64,000 nucleotides of DNA, taken from contig RCTD01000027.1 of the NCBI GenBank assembly GCA_014898415.1, positions 744,001-808,000 of the forward strand, read 5' to 3'. Below are positions 34,552 to 46,568 of this stretch, piece after piece. The translations under genes were made by a program, and so were the position numbers. The notes beneath the pieces were generated by a model, which was not told the DNA's origin, did not search any database, and was given only the letters and a program-made list of their open reading frames with translations. Source of the DNA: Stromatinia cepivora (taxonomy: Eukaryota > Ascomycota > Leotiomycetes > Helotiales > Sclerotiniaceae). Each line of letters starts with the position of its first letter. Position 1 is the first letter of the stretch.

Positions 34552-37500
34552 CTAATACTCAAAATCATCATCAACACTCGGTCCTTTGCTCTTCGTAACA
34601 CTCTCCTGCTTCCTATACATTTCCGCCACCTGTCTACTACTCGTCGCCATATCCGGTTTCTTATCATCTCGAATTTTGATGAATCTTGGGAATCTGAGTG
34701 AAATACCCTTTTCTCCGCCCTTGTCGACACCTTCCTTACATCCCGCCTTATATCTTGGACTCAGCGTTAAATCAGCCGTCTTAACTTCCCATACGTATTT
34801 AGGTTCGAACCATACGTCAGGTTGATGTTGATTTCCTGACGAATGGGAGTAAAAGGGTTTAGGGCGGTCGATGACGATAGCAGAGAGTTGGGCGTGCAGT
34901 TCTTCGAGAACTTGTTCGCTGAATCCGGTTCCGATGTTACAAATAGTTTCGTAGGTATCGGTTTGTGGGTTGTGGCAGGCGAGTAGGAAAGCTCCGTAGA
35001 CGGAGGTACGTTTTCCTCGGCCATAGTAGGCCCCTAGGACCACAAGATCTAAGGAATCGCCGATACCAGAAAGATAATCCTTTTTAATCTAGGGAGAATG
35101 TTAGTGGAAAGGGTAGAGAATGAAATGAGGGTGGGGGAAAATATACCTTGAGCCAATTCCTACTTCGCTTACTGGGCTCATAACCACTCTCTGTACCATC
35201 CAACATCTTTACCATAAGTCCTTCACAAGACGCTTTAACACTCTCGTCTAAGAATGTCTGGATCTCATCGATTTCTTGACCATTCATACTGGTAGCGAAT
35301 TGGAATTCGCCTTCAACAGGTTTGAAAGCCTCATGGAGAAGTGCACGACGTTCTCGTAATGACTTCTCAACAACTGCTTCGCCATTCAAGAAAAGCAAAT
35401 CGAATGCAAATACACAGACTTTGACTTTAACATCTTCAACCTTGACATCCTTCTTCTTTCGTGTCATGAGTTGTTGAAAAGGTAAGACTTTCTTTTCAAC
35501 CATATCCCAAGCAACAGTTTCGCAATCAAGGACAAAACTCTTGGTATCTTCTTTGACCCATGTGTTCAATTTGCCAAGAATATCCGGGTACTTCTTGGAC
35601 AGATCCTCTGAGTTCCGCGAGAATATGGCAGCGAGACCACCGGCAGATGGTTTTGCTGCAGCTGGGGTTGCACCAAGATATTGTTTAGGAGAATCCTTAG
35701 CGACATAATGTATCTGAGCTCTTTCTCCATCATATTTGTATTCACAAGTGAATGTTTGATTCTCAAATCGATCAAGAACTTCCGTGATTGCTTTTGTAGG
35801 CTTGGCTAACATAGGTTTCAATGGTACACCAGGTTGTAGCTTGCAGTTATCTTTCAGGTTGAAAAGACCGTGCTCCAACATTGCTGGAATGATCACATCG
35901 TAACTGGGAAGGGAGCTAAATTTCGTTAGTAGCTATTCCATGTGTTAATAAATCTAACTTACCTATGAACAGCTTTCAGTATTGACTCTCCCTTGGCCAA
36001 TTGTTCTGTACTCGGAACCTTGCCAGATCCTTTCGCCTCGATCTCATGACATACCATTGCCTGAGCCAGAGATACGAGAACAGTTTTCTCCGCCAATCCA
36101 AGACGAAGTTTTCCCTCGAGGAAACGAACAATGTACTTTGCCTCGCTTGCTCCACCCTTATCCTTAGTTATGTCAACTTTACCTGCAGAATGTGCATCAG
36201 CTGCAGAAAGCAACTTCTTGATGCCATCGACCTTTCGCCCCTGAGCGCCGTTGCCTTGCACTGTAGCAATATCTATCAGGCTTTTCAAAACACCTCTGAC
36301 TATTAATGGCTTCGGCTTGAACATCACAGGCTGGTTTGATCTACTCTTGACTGCCACAAGTCCAAGATCACCAATTTCCTTCTGATCGTTCTTGATGACG
36401 CTCAAATTTCGTCCAGTTGATTCTCCAATAGCCTTCATGATCAATGATTCACCGATGCCCAACTCAATTCCAGCATAATCTGCAGCCAATTTGTTGATCA
36501 TCAAGAGGACAGTAGGTAAAAGATCATCAGGTGTGAGACGAAGTACTTGACGGAGGAACAGCGAACAATGAGCCGTAATAATCAATCTCTTAGTCGTCAT
36601 CTCAACTAATGAGAAAGTTGTACAAAGAGCAGCATATGGTACTGGCTCTCCTGCTTTCCAATCCGGATATGGGTCCTTGCCCTTGGATTTCAATGTTGTT
36701 TGGATCTTCTCTCTAGCTTTGGCAGCCACTTCAGGTTTCTCGTCTCCACTGGATTCCAAGTCCTCCTCAATTTCTGATTCTGACGCTGATTTAGATACAT
36801 TTGAGTCTCGGCGTTTCGTCGGTTTCGGTGATGGTGCTGTTCCCTCAACTTCGTTTTCGTCTCCTTCCTCTACCACCTTGGCCTTCTTACCACGCTTTGG
36901 TGGTGACGACATATTCTTCGAAGCGTCTTCCTTTGGGGATGATTCTAGTTCAGATTTGATCCTAGGCTTTGTGGCGGTGGTCTTTGGTGAAGGTTTCTTC
37001 TCTTTTGCCTGAGAATTTCCAGCTCTTCGAGGCTTCTTCACAATGGGTTCTTCACCATCGTCCTCTTCCTCTTCCTCTTCCTCTTCCTCCTTGACTTCCT
37101 CCTCGAGTTTTATAGCTTTAGTCTTCGCTGAGAGTTTCGGACTTGGCGACCTCGACCTCTTTACACCTGTGATTGCAAATCTTGTCAGCTTCTTGGACTG
37201 AATGCGCCGTAGCTACCTGCCTAGACCTACCTTTCTCCTGCTTGATATTTTCCTTCTTTACTTTTCCCTTCGCATCAGATCCTTCCTCTTTTTTGACTGT
37301 ATCTTTGTTATCCACATCGGACACCTCATCCTTCATCTCTACATCTTGATTCTCTTCTGACGCGGATGAGGGGCTTGTCGGCGGCTTGCTTGAACTCGAC
37401 TTGGAAGAAAAAGAGAGCTTTGATTGCTTCGCAGGCGCACCCTTAGGTTGGCCAAAGAACTTACTTTCATTATAGAACCATCAGCAAAATTATCTCTACA

Positions 37501-37574
37501 TACTAGACAAGAACGAACCCCAACGTAGTTTGTGAATCTTTAACATACCCCAGTGTCGCCTGCTTTGGAGGCAT
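34552..37574 (-). CDS. CDC9: DNA ligase I (replicative ATP-dependent ligase), five exons
   Basis: Seals Okazaki fragments and repair nicks in the nucleus. Exons are 37574-37549, 37463-37231, 37166-35963, 35915-35147 and 35088-34552, giving about 922 aa without a break. The N-terminus MPPKQATLGKFFGQ contains a PCNA-interacting PIP box (QxxLxxFF) assembled across intron 1. Next is a long disordered Lys/Glu/Ser/Pro region with poly-Glu coded at about 37055-37090. The DNA-binding domain follows (CTTFSLVEMTTKRL, ADYAGIELGIGESLIMKAIG). The adenylation site is CEYKYDGERAQ with the nucleotide-accepting Lys near residue 548. Then come FVLDCETVAWD, CVFAFDLLFLNGE and EGLMVKMLD, and in the last exon the OB part with VVLGAYYGRGKRT and WFEPKYVWEVK. 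It is divergent from the AsnRS gene. Confidence 0.96.
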
Positions 37575-38262
37575 TGCGCAAAACGTTCGGATGGATAGAG
37601 AAGCGTGTAGGTTGCCCACCACGGGAAGAAGAAGCCTCCGTGAAGCCACAATGTTGATTTATGTGGCTGGCTGCAGGGGAATTGAAGTATCTTAGCCAAT
37701 TGCGCGCAAGTATCGATGCTTTTTGTAGAAAAAAAAGTAATGTCAACAACGAGAGGCGAGGAATTGGGAATTGTCGAGAATTATAGCTTTAATGGTGTTT
37801 TGCATATATTTGACCTGAACAACTATAAGTTTATTTGCATAAGATACAATAATATGGTTTGAATTTGGTTTTTTTTTCTTTTTCTTTTCTCGCTGAGGTC
37901 GAGGTCCACGTTCTGTTCGATTTGTATTTGTATAGTACACATTCGTTTTTATTCAAATTCTATCTCTAATAAATTCTAGGCACTCAAGTCGCGTTATTGA
38001 AATTTGAGCTACGCGCAAATTAACAGTAGAAACTCTTAAGGTTAGCTACCGCGTAAATTACTTTTTGGTACCTGGTCGGTTTGTTAGATTCCGCCCACTA
38101 ATTTGATAAAGGAAACACCCGTAAATTTATCCCTTATCACCTTATCAGCCCTCTCTCCCTCCCTTTCTGACTCACCAATTTGGCCATTGCTGAAGATAAA
38201 TTCCCCCACCAAAACATTACCTACCTACCTTTTGAACAATCAAATCAACCCATGCGACAATA
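37575..38262. promoter_or_regulatory. CDC9/AsnRS divergent promoter with three MCB-like cores
   Basis: Between the two start codons, ACGCG cores occur at 38011-38015 (plus) and, on the minus strand, at 37990-37994 and 38050-38054. ACGCG is the core of the MluI cell-cycle box bound by MBF (Mbp1/Swi6 type), which drives G1/S genes including DNA ligase in yeasts. Their clustering within 65 bp upstream of a replicative ligase is suggestive; control of AsnRS by these sites is not implied. Confidence 0.5.
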
Positions 38263-40094
38263 ATGGCCGCACTTCAAGAACTCGCAGATAGAACAAAGAT
38301 GGACGCAATCTACATCGACACCGATGTCGGTCAAGATGATCAAACAGCAACTGGTGCTGAAAGCAAACCATATAAGTCTTTAGCATACGCCTATATTCAA
38401 CATGGTGGTAGCGAGGGAGGAAAATATCAATCGAGAGCCTCAACAACCGGTGCCGTTAGTGCAGATGGAGATCCAGCGGAGAGATTGGTATGGAAGGAAC
38501 CAGCTAAAGCTGCTATTAAGAAAGCACAAAATGCTTTGGATGCACACAAGAAGAAGCTTGTGAAACAACAACAGATGGCTGCCGCAGAGAAGGAGAAGGA
38601 TGATGCCAGACTCAAGACACTCGAAGATTCGAAAAAGATTGTTCTTACCGAAGATTCTTCGTTACCAGCAGCAGTTAAGATAAAGATTGGACGTAAAGAT
38701 ATTGAATTGGGTGAGGGCGAAAAGAAGGGTATTCGTGTTAAGGTTTCAGGTCGCATTCACAGATTGAGAGAACAAAAACAAGCTACCTTCATTACATTGG
38801 TAGATGGATATGGGCATTTACAATGTATCTTGCAAGGGGATCTTACCAAGACGTACGATGCTCTTACTTTCGCACAAGGTACTTCTCTAACCCTCTACGG
38901 AGAAATGCGAAAGGTCCCTGCTGGTCAATCAGCTCCAGATGACCGCGAATTACACGTTGATTACTACAAGGTCATTGGCAGATCTCCATCTGATGCTGAT
39001 GCCATCACCAACAAAATCTCTCATCAACAAGATCAATGGGAGTCTTCAATGTTGGACAACCGTCACCTCGTCCTCCGTGGAGACACTGCTTCTTCTGTTA
39101 TGAAGGTTCGTTCCGCAGTCGAATGGGCTTTCGCAAAGGCATACAAGGAGATGTACTTCACCAAGATTAGTCCACCTGCATTTGTTCAAACACAAGTTGA
39201 AGGAGGTTCGACGTTGTTTGAATTGGACTACTATGGAGAGAAGACGTACCTCACTCAATCATCCCAACTTTACCTCGAGACCGGTATTCCAAGTCTTGGC
39301 AACGTTTACTGTATCGAAAAGTCCTTCCGTGCTGAGAAGTCACTGACCCGTCGTCATTTGTCTGAATACACACACGTTGAGGCTGAATTGGATTTTATTG
39401 ATTTCGAAGACCTTCTCGATCATTTGGAGGAGATGATCAGCACTGTTATTGGCACAATCATGGCCGATCCAGAAATCGCCGGATATATCAAAGAACTTAA
39501 CCCAGAGTTCCAAGCTCCAGCCCGTCCATTCAAACGCATGCGCTATACAGATGCCATTGACTGGCTCAACGCTCAAGACCCTCCCATCCTTAACGAAGAG
39601 GGTAACCCACATGTATTCGGTGATGATATTGCTGAAGCAGCCGAGAGGAAAATGACTGATATCATTAACTTGCCCATCCTTCTCACACATTTCCCAGTTG
39701 AAATCAAGGCTTTCTACATGAAGAAAGATCCTCAAGATCCAAGAGTTACAGAGAGTGTTGATGTTTTGATGCCAGGTGTTGGTGAGATTGTTGGAGGTAG
39801 TATGAGAATGGAAGGTTATGAAGAATTGATGGCTGCTTATGAGAGAGAGGGAATCAGTCCTAAGGAGTACTATTGGTACACTGAACAGAGAAGGTATGTT
39901 ATTTCCTTTTTCTTCACCTTTCCATTTTTAATATAAATCTCGAACGGATGAAACTAACAATAGATAGGTATGGTACATCCCCTCACGGTGGTTACGGATT
40001 AGGTCTTGAGAGATTCATCGCCTGGATCTGTAAACAACATTCAGTCCGTACATGTTGTTTGTACCCAAGATTCATGGGCCGTTGCAAGCCTTAG
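38263..40094 (+). CDS. DED81: Cytoplasmic asparaginyl-tRNA synthetase
   Basis: Class IIb synthetase that charges tRNA-Asn in the cytosol. Exon 1 is 38263-39893 and exon 2 39968-40094; the AG|G junction completes [12 protein letters not shown]. Length 585 aa. A fungal N-terminal extension (residues ~1-120) with a Lys/Ala-rich helix precedes the OB-fold anticodon-binding domain ([26 protein letters not shown]). The catalytic core shows motif 2 ([26 protein letters not shown]) and motif 3 ([13 protein letters not shown]). [15 protein letters not shown] with [17 protein letters not shown] is typical of AsnRS rather than AspRS. The protein ends RFMGRCKP. The ATG at 38263 is the first in frame and follows an A-rich context. 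Confidence 0.96.
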
Positions 40095-42780
40095 AGAAAC
40101 AATTTACCTGGTTGATAGAGGAATAAACTTGCGTGGTTGGGATGAATGGATGATGTTGGTAGTAAAACAAGCAGATTTACGTTTTAGTAGAGCGATATAT
40201 GAAAGAATGATAGATCATCTGACTTTATACCCATGGAATGTTTTACATGCATGCCGTGGTTTGAATGTTCGGTCAAGATATGATATGGTTGTATTGGCAT
40301 GCTTTTCTCTAAAGTGAAGGAGGAACATGTTGAGACGACGGCCGTGGGGATGGATGGCAGATTTGAGCTTTTATGTGATGTGAAACGTTAAGTTTGGTTA
40401 CGTGGAATCGATACGTTATTGATATACTCTATCAAGAGAAATGTCTAAAGAGAAGAAGAAGTATACATATAATCTCACTAACCGACTCGAATCCTCTAAT
40501 AGAAGACGCAATAAATCTTCATATAACCCCACATAACTTCACGATTCCTCTCTAAAATCAAACTAAACAAACTTCTATTGAATGTAGATTATATCGGATA
40601 TATCTTTAGGCCTTTCAGACTTTGGACCTCAGGGTCCTGTTCACAGTGGCAAGTAATCAATCATATACGGTAGTAGCTATCAGCACTACTACCTCGTACG
40701 AAATGTAGTTGTTTCATGAATAGCCAACAGAGCTTGGACCTATTGGCTCGGATGAGCTAGGTGGACTAGGGAGGGAGGAAGGGAGGGATTGGGATAGTAC
40801 GATAGCAGATAGGACGGTAGATTGGGGATTCCTTGGGGATTATTTTTGAGGGTTTGGGTTTGGTGGGATGGTTTGGTGTGTCTTGATGCTGTGTTTTGAG
40901 ATGAGATCGTGGTACGCTCGTACAGGCTGGCTGTGGGATTTGTTCTGGAAGGATGGAAGGTGTGTAGAAGTGAAGGATCATTGGGAAAAGGATGGAGGGA
41001 TGAAAGGATGGAAGTTTTTGTCTGTGTGTGTAGCTGAGTCTTTTAAGATGGATGGTAAAGGTGCTTTGATGGGGATCAGATGTAGTTGGTATTGCATACG
41101 CATACTAAAGATTGCTTTAACTTGATGATCAAAATGGCCAAATAAACGCGTTGAGATGCAAGGGATTCTAGGAAATCGTCGAACATCGACAAGTACGAAT
41201 TGTCTAATATCCATCCATCCGAAGTACATCTCAAGATAAGTTACATACCAGTGCGACATGTCGTAATGTACGACCTCAAGTGGTAGGAATAAATTCAGGG
41301 CTGCATCTTGGGGACCGATGTACGGTAGATATGTATGTAGCCTGCAAGTACTTAGCCATCAACGGCAACTTAGATACTATATCAGCAATGGTTGTACGGA
41401 GTATGGCAGAGAATAAATCTTCGATAAATCTTCCGGCGCTTAAGTACAGTAACCTTATGCTCAGGGAACGTAACCTGGTAGATGGCCAAAAACTGTAGGT
41501 TGGGGCCGAGCTTTGATACGAGATCTGTTCTTTGAGGTTTGAGAATTTACATAATTTGGGGCTGAAAGGGAGAACGGGGGAAAGGTTTTGTTGAGATGAA
41601 TTTATGAATTGGATGAAGGTTTTATTTATGAAACTTCTACATCAATGATTGGATGAACTTGAGGAGATAAAACGATAAATGAATGGGGACATGAATCGGA
41701 GAATATAAATTTTTGGTGCTCGCATGATCGCTAGAGAACACATACCGACCGGTACGTACCTAGGTAACAGAAATGGAAAAGTCGGTGGGTAGAATGGAAG
41801 TTTTATGCTTATCGCATGCAGAAACCATGAACCATGAGTGGTCTTGGGAAGATCGCAGATGGAGTTGGACCCTGAATTGATGAATGATGATTAACCACGA
41901 ATTCGATGCGAGATCCATATATGCATATCGTATATGGAGTGGGTGTGCTGTTCTTCTGGTTGTTATAATATGGGTATAGTTTTGTATCTAAGTTTGCATT
42001 GCTGATATGTCCCAACATATGCGCCGCGGCTATGGAGGATTCTGCATCTTACCTAGATAGGTAGTTGATGATGGGAGGCTGTGATGATTGAAGTGAAGAA
42101 TGATTTGATATCTTGACGCTCGATACAAATGTACCGCAGCACAAGTACTTTAACTCTTGGTACCTGAGAGTAGGTACTTCATGATACATAGGTAGTTGTC
42201 CGCGTCTGAAGGGGTCCGAGATAGGGGTCTTGGGTCTTGGAATTGCATTGCCTCGCCTTATTTTTGGGTGCTTACACTGTAACTTGTACTTGGATACCTA
42301 CTTTTAACTTTCTCACCGATTCATGGGAGATAGGAATAACTTACTCTTTTTCATTCTGCTGTTTCATTATATCTCTTGAATAAGAGATGTGATATTTTTC
42401 ATCTGATGATTTGTGATGAGATGTTTCTAATGTTTCTGATGTTGTATAACCAATATGTCTTCCAAATGATATGATTTTAAAGTAGAAACGGTCTTTAAGG
42501 CGTTCTAGGGGGAAAACCACCGCAATATCGGACAACTTATTGATATCTCATATCTGTTAAGGGGAGAAGAAACTAAGGTAGGTACTAGCGGGAATCAATT
42601 ATAGGAAAGGAACGATCCCATGTTAATGATACTATACCATATTAAGTTGATAACTAAACTACATTTGGTTTTAATTGAAATGAGTAACTCCTCCCTTCTC
42701 TTTCTTATGCATGGGTTATGATCTCTTATTGGTCAAAATTGATAGCATAACTCGATCAATTTGATTGTTTGAACGGGCCA
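40095..42780. other. Long gene-free stretch
   Basis: About 2.7 kb with no supported gene. Open frames (40868-41125, 40978-41259, 41280-41498) are short, unrelated to one another and unrecognisable. Repeated TACCTA/TAGGTA words occur near 41755-42300. It may include far upstream control DNA or a non-coding transcript of the Nrd1-like gene. Confidence 0.45.
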
Positions 42781-42827
42781 ATGTATGCTAATGTATGCTA
42801 ATGTATGCTAATGTATGCTAATGTATG
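42781..42827. repeat. 10-bp tandem repeat (ATGTATGCTA), about 4.7 copies
   Basis: Four perfect units plus a partial fifth, about 1.3 kb upstream of the Nrd1-like start codon. Confidence 0.95.
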
Positions 42828-44099
42828 GGAAAATTATCCCAAGTCAGTCATCATGATTTCTCTACCAATGCAAATGCAACGTACCAAATTATTTCTCCTT
42901 GTTCCCTTCCTTATTCATTTTCATCGTCCTATTCCATCCCCTAACTTGTCCACTCTCTTTCCTTTTTCAACAACTCTCTCTTCCTTCATTACTTTACTTC
43001 TTATATTATGCTCTGAACAAATTCACAATTCATTCAAAAATTGTTCAATTCTATTTTACTCCTTTTTCGTAGATTTTTATTCCAATTATTCCATCTTTGG
43101 TTAATTCATTTGAATAGGTACACTCTTTTAAGATCATTTCCACCAAAAGGTTCCATCTTCAAGAGAGATTAAAAAAAAGCGGACTACTTCTTGCATTCCC
43201 CTTTTTTTTTATCTTTCACAATTCCAATTCTTGATCTCTGAATACCGACAAGAGTATCGATCGATTGATTGATTGAAGAGAAAAGAGACAAGAAGAAGAA
43301 GGAGAAGTGTGTATGTGAAGGAGAAGAGAGAGAAGAAAAAAAAAGAGAAATTCAAACAGTCCTTATCGATTCGTCCGAAGTATTCTAAGCTTGACGAAAA
43401 GTTCACCTCCTTTTTTAAACAAAAACTTCTTTGTTGTTACTATTGTTCAAATATCCTCCATACAACCCACTCAAAGCTTGCATCGAATTCATTCATTGCA
43501 TCGAGCAGATATTCTGAAGGTTTTATTTTAGAACTTCCCAATTTGCCTCCGTGTTGAACGACGATCAACTTCGATTGGAATCCTGCGGTCAAAGTAAAAA
43601 GTCCTTCGAGCATTCACTCAACTTCAGACCTCCACTCCTTCGACACAACAACATTTCGAACATCTGCCATATAGATATTTTACGGTGATTCATTCACATC
43701 GACAACTTCCTCCTTTCGATTCGAATACTTGTATACAGACTGAACCTATTTTAATATTCATATTTCTATCTATACAAGAATTTGTTTATAGCGGCAAACA
43801 TTCTCAATTCCAGCCAACCGGCCAACCTCGAATATCTACATACCTAGCTTTGTTAATACATATCCAAACTTCACTTCAGGCGAATATTTTCAATATAAGC
43901 TTCCCGGCATATTCACTCTTCTCACAATTTCTGGCAGATTAATTTTCACTTGGATATCATTTGGTCAATTGAATAGATTCAATCTTCAAGACCAAAAGTT
44001 CTTCAACGTGCCTTTGCAGGCACATTTGAATCTTTCAAAACGGCGGTAATATCATCTCTCGTGCGGGACAGCTTTGTCCTGCCACCTCATCTTTTCGGG
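42828..44099 (+). promoter_or_regulatory. Probable promoter and long 5' leader of the Nrd1-like gene
   Basis: The stretch is strongly pyrimidine-rich and then purine-rich on the plus strand (CT-rich 42890-43010, GA-rich 43270-43350), as is common in long fungal leaders. Several upstream ATGs exist, one opening a 99-codon frame at 42805. No conserved protein content was recognised, so I read it as non-coding leader with possible upstream ORFs. Confidence 0.4.
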
Positions 44100-46568
44100 A
44101 TGCAGGAGTCACAAACTCAAAATGGCGGATCTGGAGCGACGTCTGTAAATAGACCTTTTGGTCACGCATCTAAGCCCTCCAACAGCGACACAGGCTTTTC
44201 TCATGGCGCATACAGTTCAAATCAATTTTCGATGGGTGGTTATGGTGATAGACATCCTCGCAGAGTGAACATTCCTTCAATAAATACACAGAGCATGGGC
44301 CAACAAGGTCAGAATGATATGACCACACCTGGCACCGCGTTCGATATGCAATTCACACCTTTGCTACCTTCTCAACTTCTTCTCGGTAGCCCATTCCAAC
44401 CAGGAACTCCGTCCGCGTTCCAAAGTCCTCAATTTCAAAACTATGCGACTTATCAACAGCAACAGCACAATCAACAACAACCTCAAAGCCCAACAGGCCC
44501 CATGTCCCCTCAACTCTACCAGAGCTTGGTCTCTCCCTCGACTTACGGCGCGCCTCAATTCTATAACCCACAATCCCCAACTGGTGGATTTGCTCAAATG
44601 AATAATGCAATGCAGAACATGAGCATGGTCCCTTCTTCTCCAGTACAAATGTCACCCGGTTTGGTTTCAGGAACTAGCCGAACAGTTTACTTGGGAAATA
44701 TTCCTCCTGAGACGTCCGCGGAAGAAATTCTCGGTCACGTTCGTAGTGGACAAATCGAGTCCGTTCGACTTTTGCCAGATAAGAACTGTGCTTTCATCTC
44801 ATTCTTGGATGGGAGCTCCGCCACCCATTTCCATTCCGACGCGATTTTGAAGAAGCTTTCTATCAGAGGCCAGGATATTAAGGTTGGTTGGGGAAAGCCT
44901 TCACAAGTCCCTACATCTGTTGCTCTTGCTGTTCAACAATCGGGTGCTTCGAGAAATGTTTATTTGGGTAACCTTGGTGAGGAAGTCACAGAGGATGAAT
45001 TGCGTGAGGATCTTGGGAAATTTGGTCCCATCGATACGGTCAAGATTGTTCGAGAAAAAGCAATTGGCTTTGTTCATTTCTTGTCAATCGGGAATGCTAT
45101 CAAGGCAGTTTCTCAATTACCTCATGAGGCAAAATGGCAATCACCACGTCGGGTTTACTACGGAAAAGATCGTTGCGCTTACGTTTCGAAGACCCAACAA
45201 CAGAATGCTGCTCAATATCTTGGCATTGCACCAGGATATGCTCACGTTCTCAACGGGGCTGATCGTGACTTAATTTCTAATGCTTTGGCTCAACAATCTG
45301 TAGCTGCCGCTGCTGTTGCCACAACTGCAGGTGGAATCAACAACCTTGGAAACCGAACTGTTTACTTGGGTAACATTCATCCAGAAACCACAATTGAAGA
45401 AATTTGCAATGTTGTTAGGGGCGGTCTGTTACATCATATTCGATATATACCCGATAAGCATATTTGCTTCGTCACATTCATTGATCCTACTTCCGCGGCT
45501 TCTTTCTATGCTTTGAGCAACTTGCAAGGATTGATGATTCATAACAGAAGATTGAAAATTGGATGGGGAAAACATTCTGGTGCACTTCCAGCTGCAATTG
45601 CTCTCGCTGTTAGCGGTGGAGCATCAAGAAATGTTTACATTGGTAACTTGGATGAATCATGGACTGAAGAGAGATTGAGACAAGATTTCTCTGAATATGG
45701 TGAGATTGAATTGGTTAATACTCTTCGAGAGAAGAGTTGCGCTTTTGTCAACTTTACGAATATCGCAAATGCTATCAAGGCAATTGAAGCTATTCGAGGG
45801 AAGGAAGAGTACCGCCGATTCAAGGTTAACTTTGGAAAGGATCGATGTGGAAATCCTCCACGACAAGTTCAACAATCTCAATCTCCTCGTGGTGATGGTG
45901 TTAACTCACCTCCTCATTCAGGTGGTCTTCAACCGAGTCAGAGTGGTTCTTCCCCAACAGGTTCTGTGGCCCCAGGTTCTATCAATGGCTCCAATGGAAA
46001 TTACCAACAGCAGCAGCAGCAACAACAACAACAAGGGTCTACTCCATCTACTATCCTCAATGCTGGTAGCAACAACCCATTGACCATGTACCTCAACCAA
46101 GTTTCCCAACAAGCTCAACAGCAGCAACAAAACCTCGACCCTTATTCCGTCGCAGCTCTTCAACAACAACAGCAACAAGTCCTTGCAGCTCAGCAAGCCG
46201 CTTTGTACGGTGGTGGAAACATGGATGATTTAAACATTCAACAATCACAACCTAGCGGACACGGTTCAAGTGCAAGCATCAGCAACACAAACGGATTCCA
46301 ATCATCTGGAGCACCCACCATGAATGGATTATTGGCTCCAGCTAGAGGAAGCCACAGCAGGGCTGTTTCTCTTCCTGTTTTTGCACAGCCAGATGGCATT
46401 GGAAATGGAGAGCAACAAGGAGGTTCAAGAGGAAGAGGACATCAATACCAAAATTCCTTCTCAGGTGGTCTCGGCAATGGAGGTTTCAATAGTGGATACG
46501 GACTTGGCATTGATGGACAGGGACATGGTCTTAATGGTTGGGCTGAAGAAGAAGTTGCAGGCAATTAA
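44100..46568 (+). CDS. nrd1: Nrd1-like RNA-binding protein with four RRM domains
   Basis: Homologue of the fission-yeast Nrd1/Msa2-type RNA-binding regulators of differentiation and stress responses (family knowledge). The frame is intronless; the first ATG is at 44100 ([15 protein letters not shown]), giving 822 aa. The N-terminal ~185 residues are Gln/Ser/Pro-rich. Four RRMs follow, beginning near residues 193 ([12 protein letters not shown]), 284 ([12 protein letters not shown]), 418 ([12 protein letters not shown]) and 507 ([12 protein letters not shown]). They come in two similar pairs, each with VGWGK or IGWGK after the odd RRM and YGKDRC or FGKDRC after the even one. The C-terminus has poly-Gln runs (about 46005-46033 and 46120-46180) and is Gly/Asn-rich. 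The isolated position with very long flanks fits a heavily regulated gene. Confidence 0.9.
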   Translation: MQESQTQNGGSGATSVNRPFGHASKPSNSDTGFSHGAYSSNQFSMGGYGDRHPRRVNIPSINTQSMGQQGQNDMTTPGTAFDMQFTPLLPSQLLLGSPFQPGTPSAFQSPQFQNYATYQQQQHNQQQPQSPTGPMSPQLYQSLVSPSTYGAPQFYNPQSPTGGFAQMNNAMQNMSMVPSSPVQMSPGLVSGTSRTVYLGNIPPETSAEEILGHVRSGQIESVRLLPDKNCAFISFLDGSSATHFHSDAILKKLSIRGQDIKVGWGKPSQVPTSVALAVQQSGASRNVYLGNLGEEVTEDELREDLGKFGPIDTVKIVREKAIGFVHFLSIGNAIKAVSQLPHEAKWQSPRRVYYGKDRCAYVSKTQQQNAAQYLGIAPGYAHVLNGADRDLISNALAQQSVAAAAVATTAGGINNLGNRTVYLGNIHPETTIEEICNVVRGGLLHHIRYIPDKHICFVTFIDPTSAASFYALSNLQGLMIHNRRLKIGWGKHSGALPAAIALAVSGGASRNVYIGNLDESWTEERLRQDFSEYGEIELVNTLREKSCAFVNFTNIANAIKAIEAIRGKEEYRRFKVNFGKDRCGNPPRQVQQSQSPRGDGVNSPPHSGGLQPSQSGSSPTGSVAPGSINGSNGNYQQQQQQQQQQGSTPSTILNAGSNNPLTMYLNQVSQQAQQQQQNLDPYSVAALQQQQQQVLAAQQAALYGGGNMDDLNIQQSQPSGHGSSASISNTNGFQSSGAPTMNGLLAPARGSHSRAVSLPVFAQPDGIGNGEQQGGSRGRGHQYQNSFSGGLGNGGFNSGYGLGIDGQGHGLNGWAEEEVAGN

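Noticed and set aside
40006..40317. 103-codon frame after the asparaginyl-tRNA synthetase
   Set aside because: It begins as an out-of-frame shadow of the last exon and has no protein-like content after the true stop.
45635..46196. Minus-strand frames rich in Leu inside the Nrd1-like gene
   Set aside because: They are the antisense reading of CAA/CAG poly-Gln codons.
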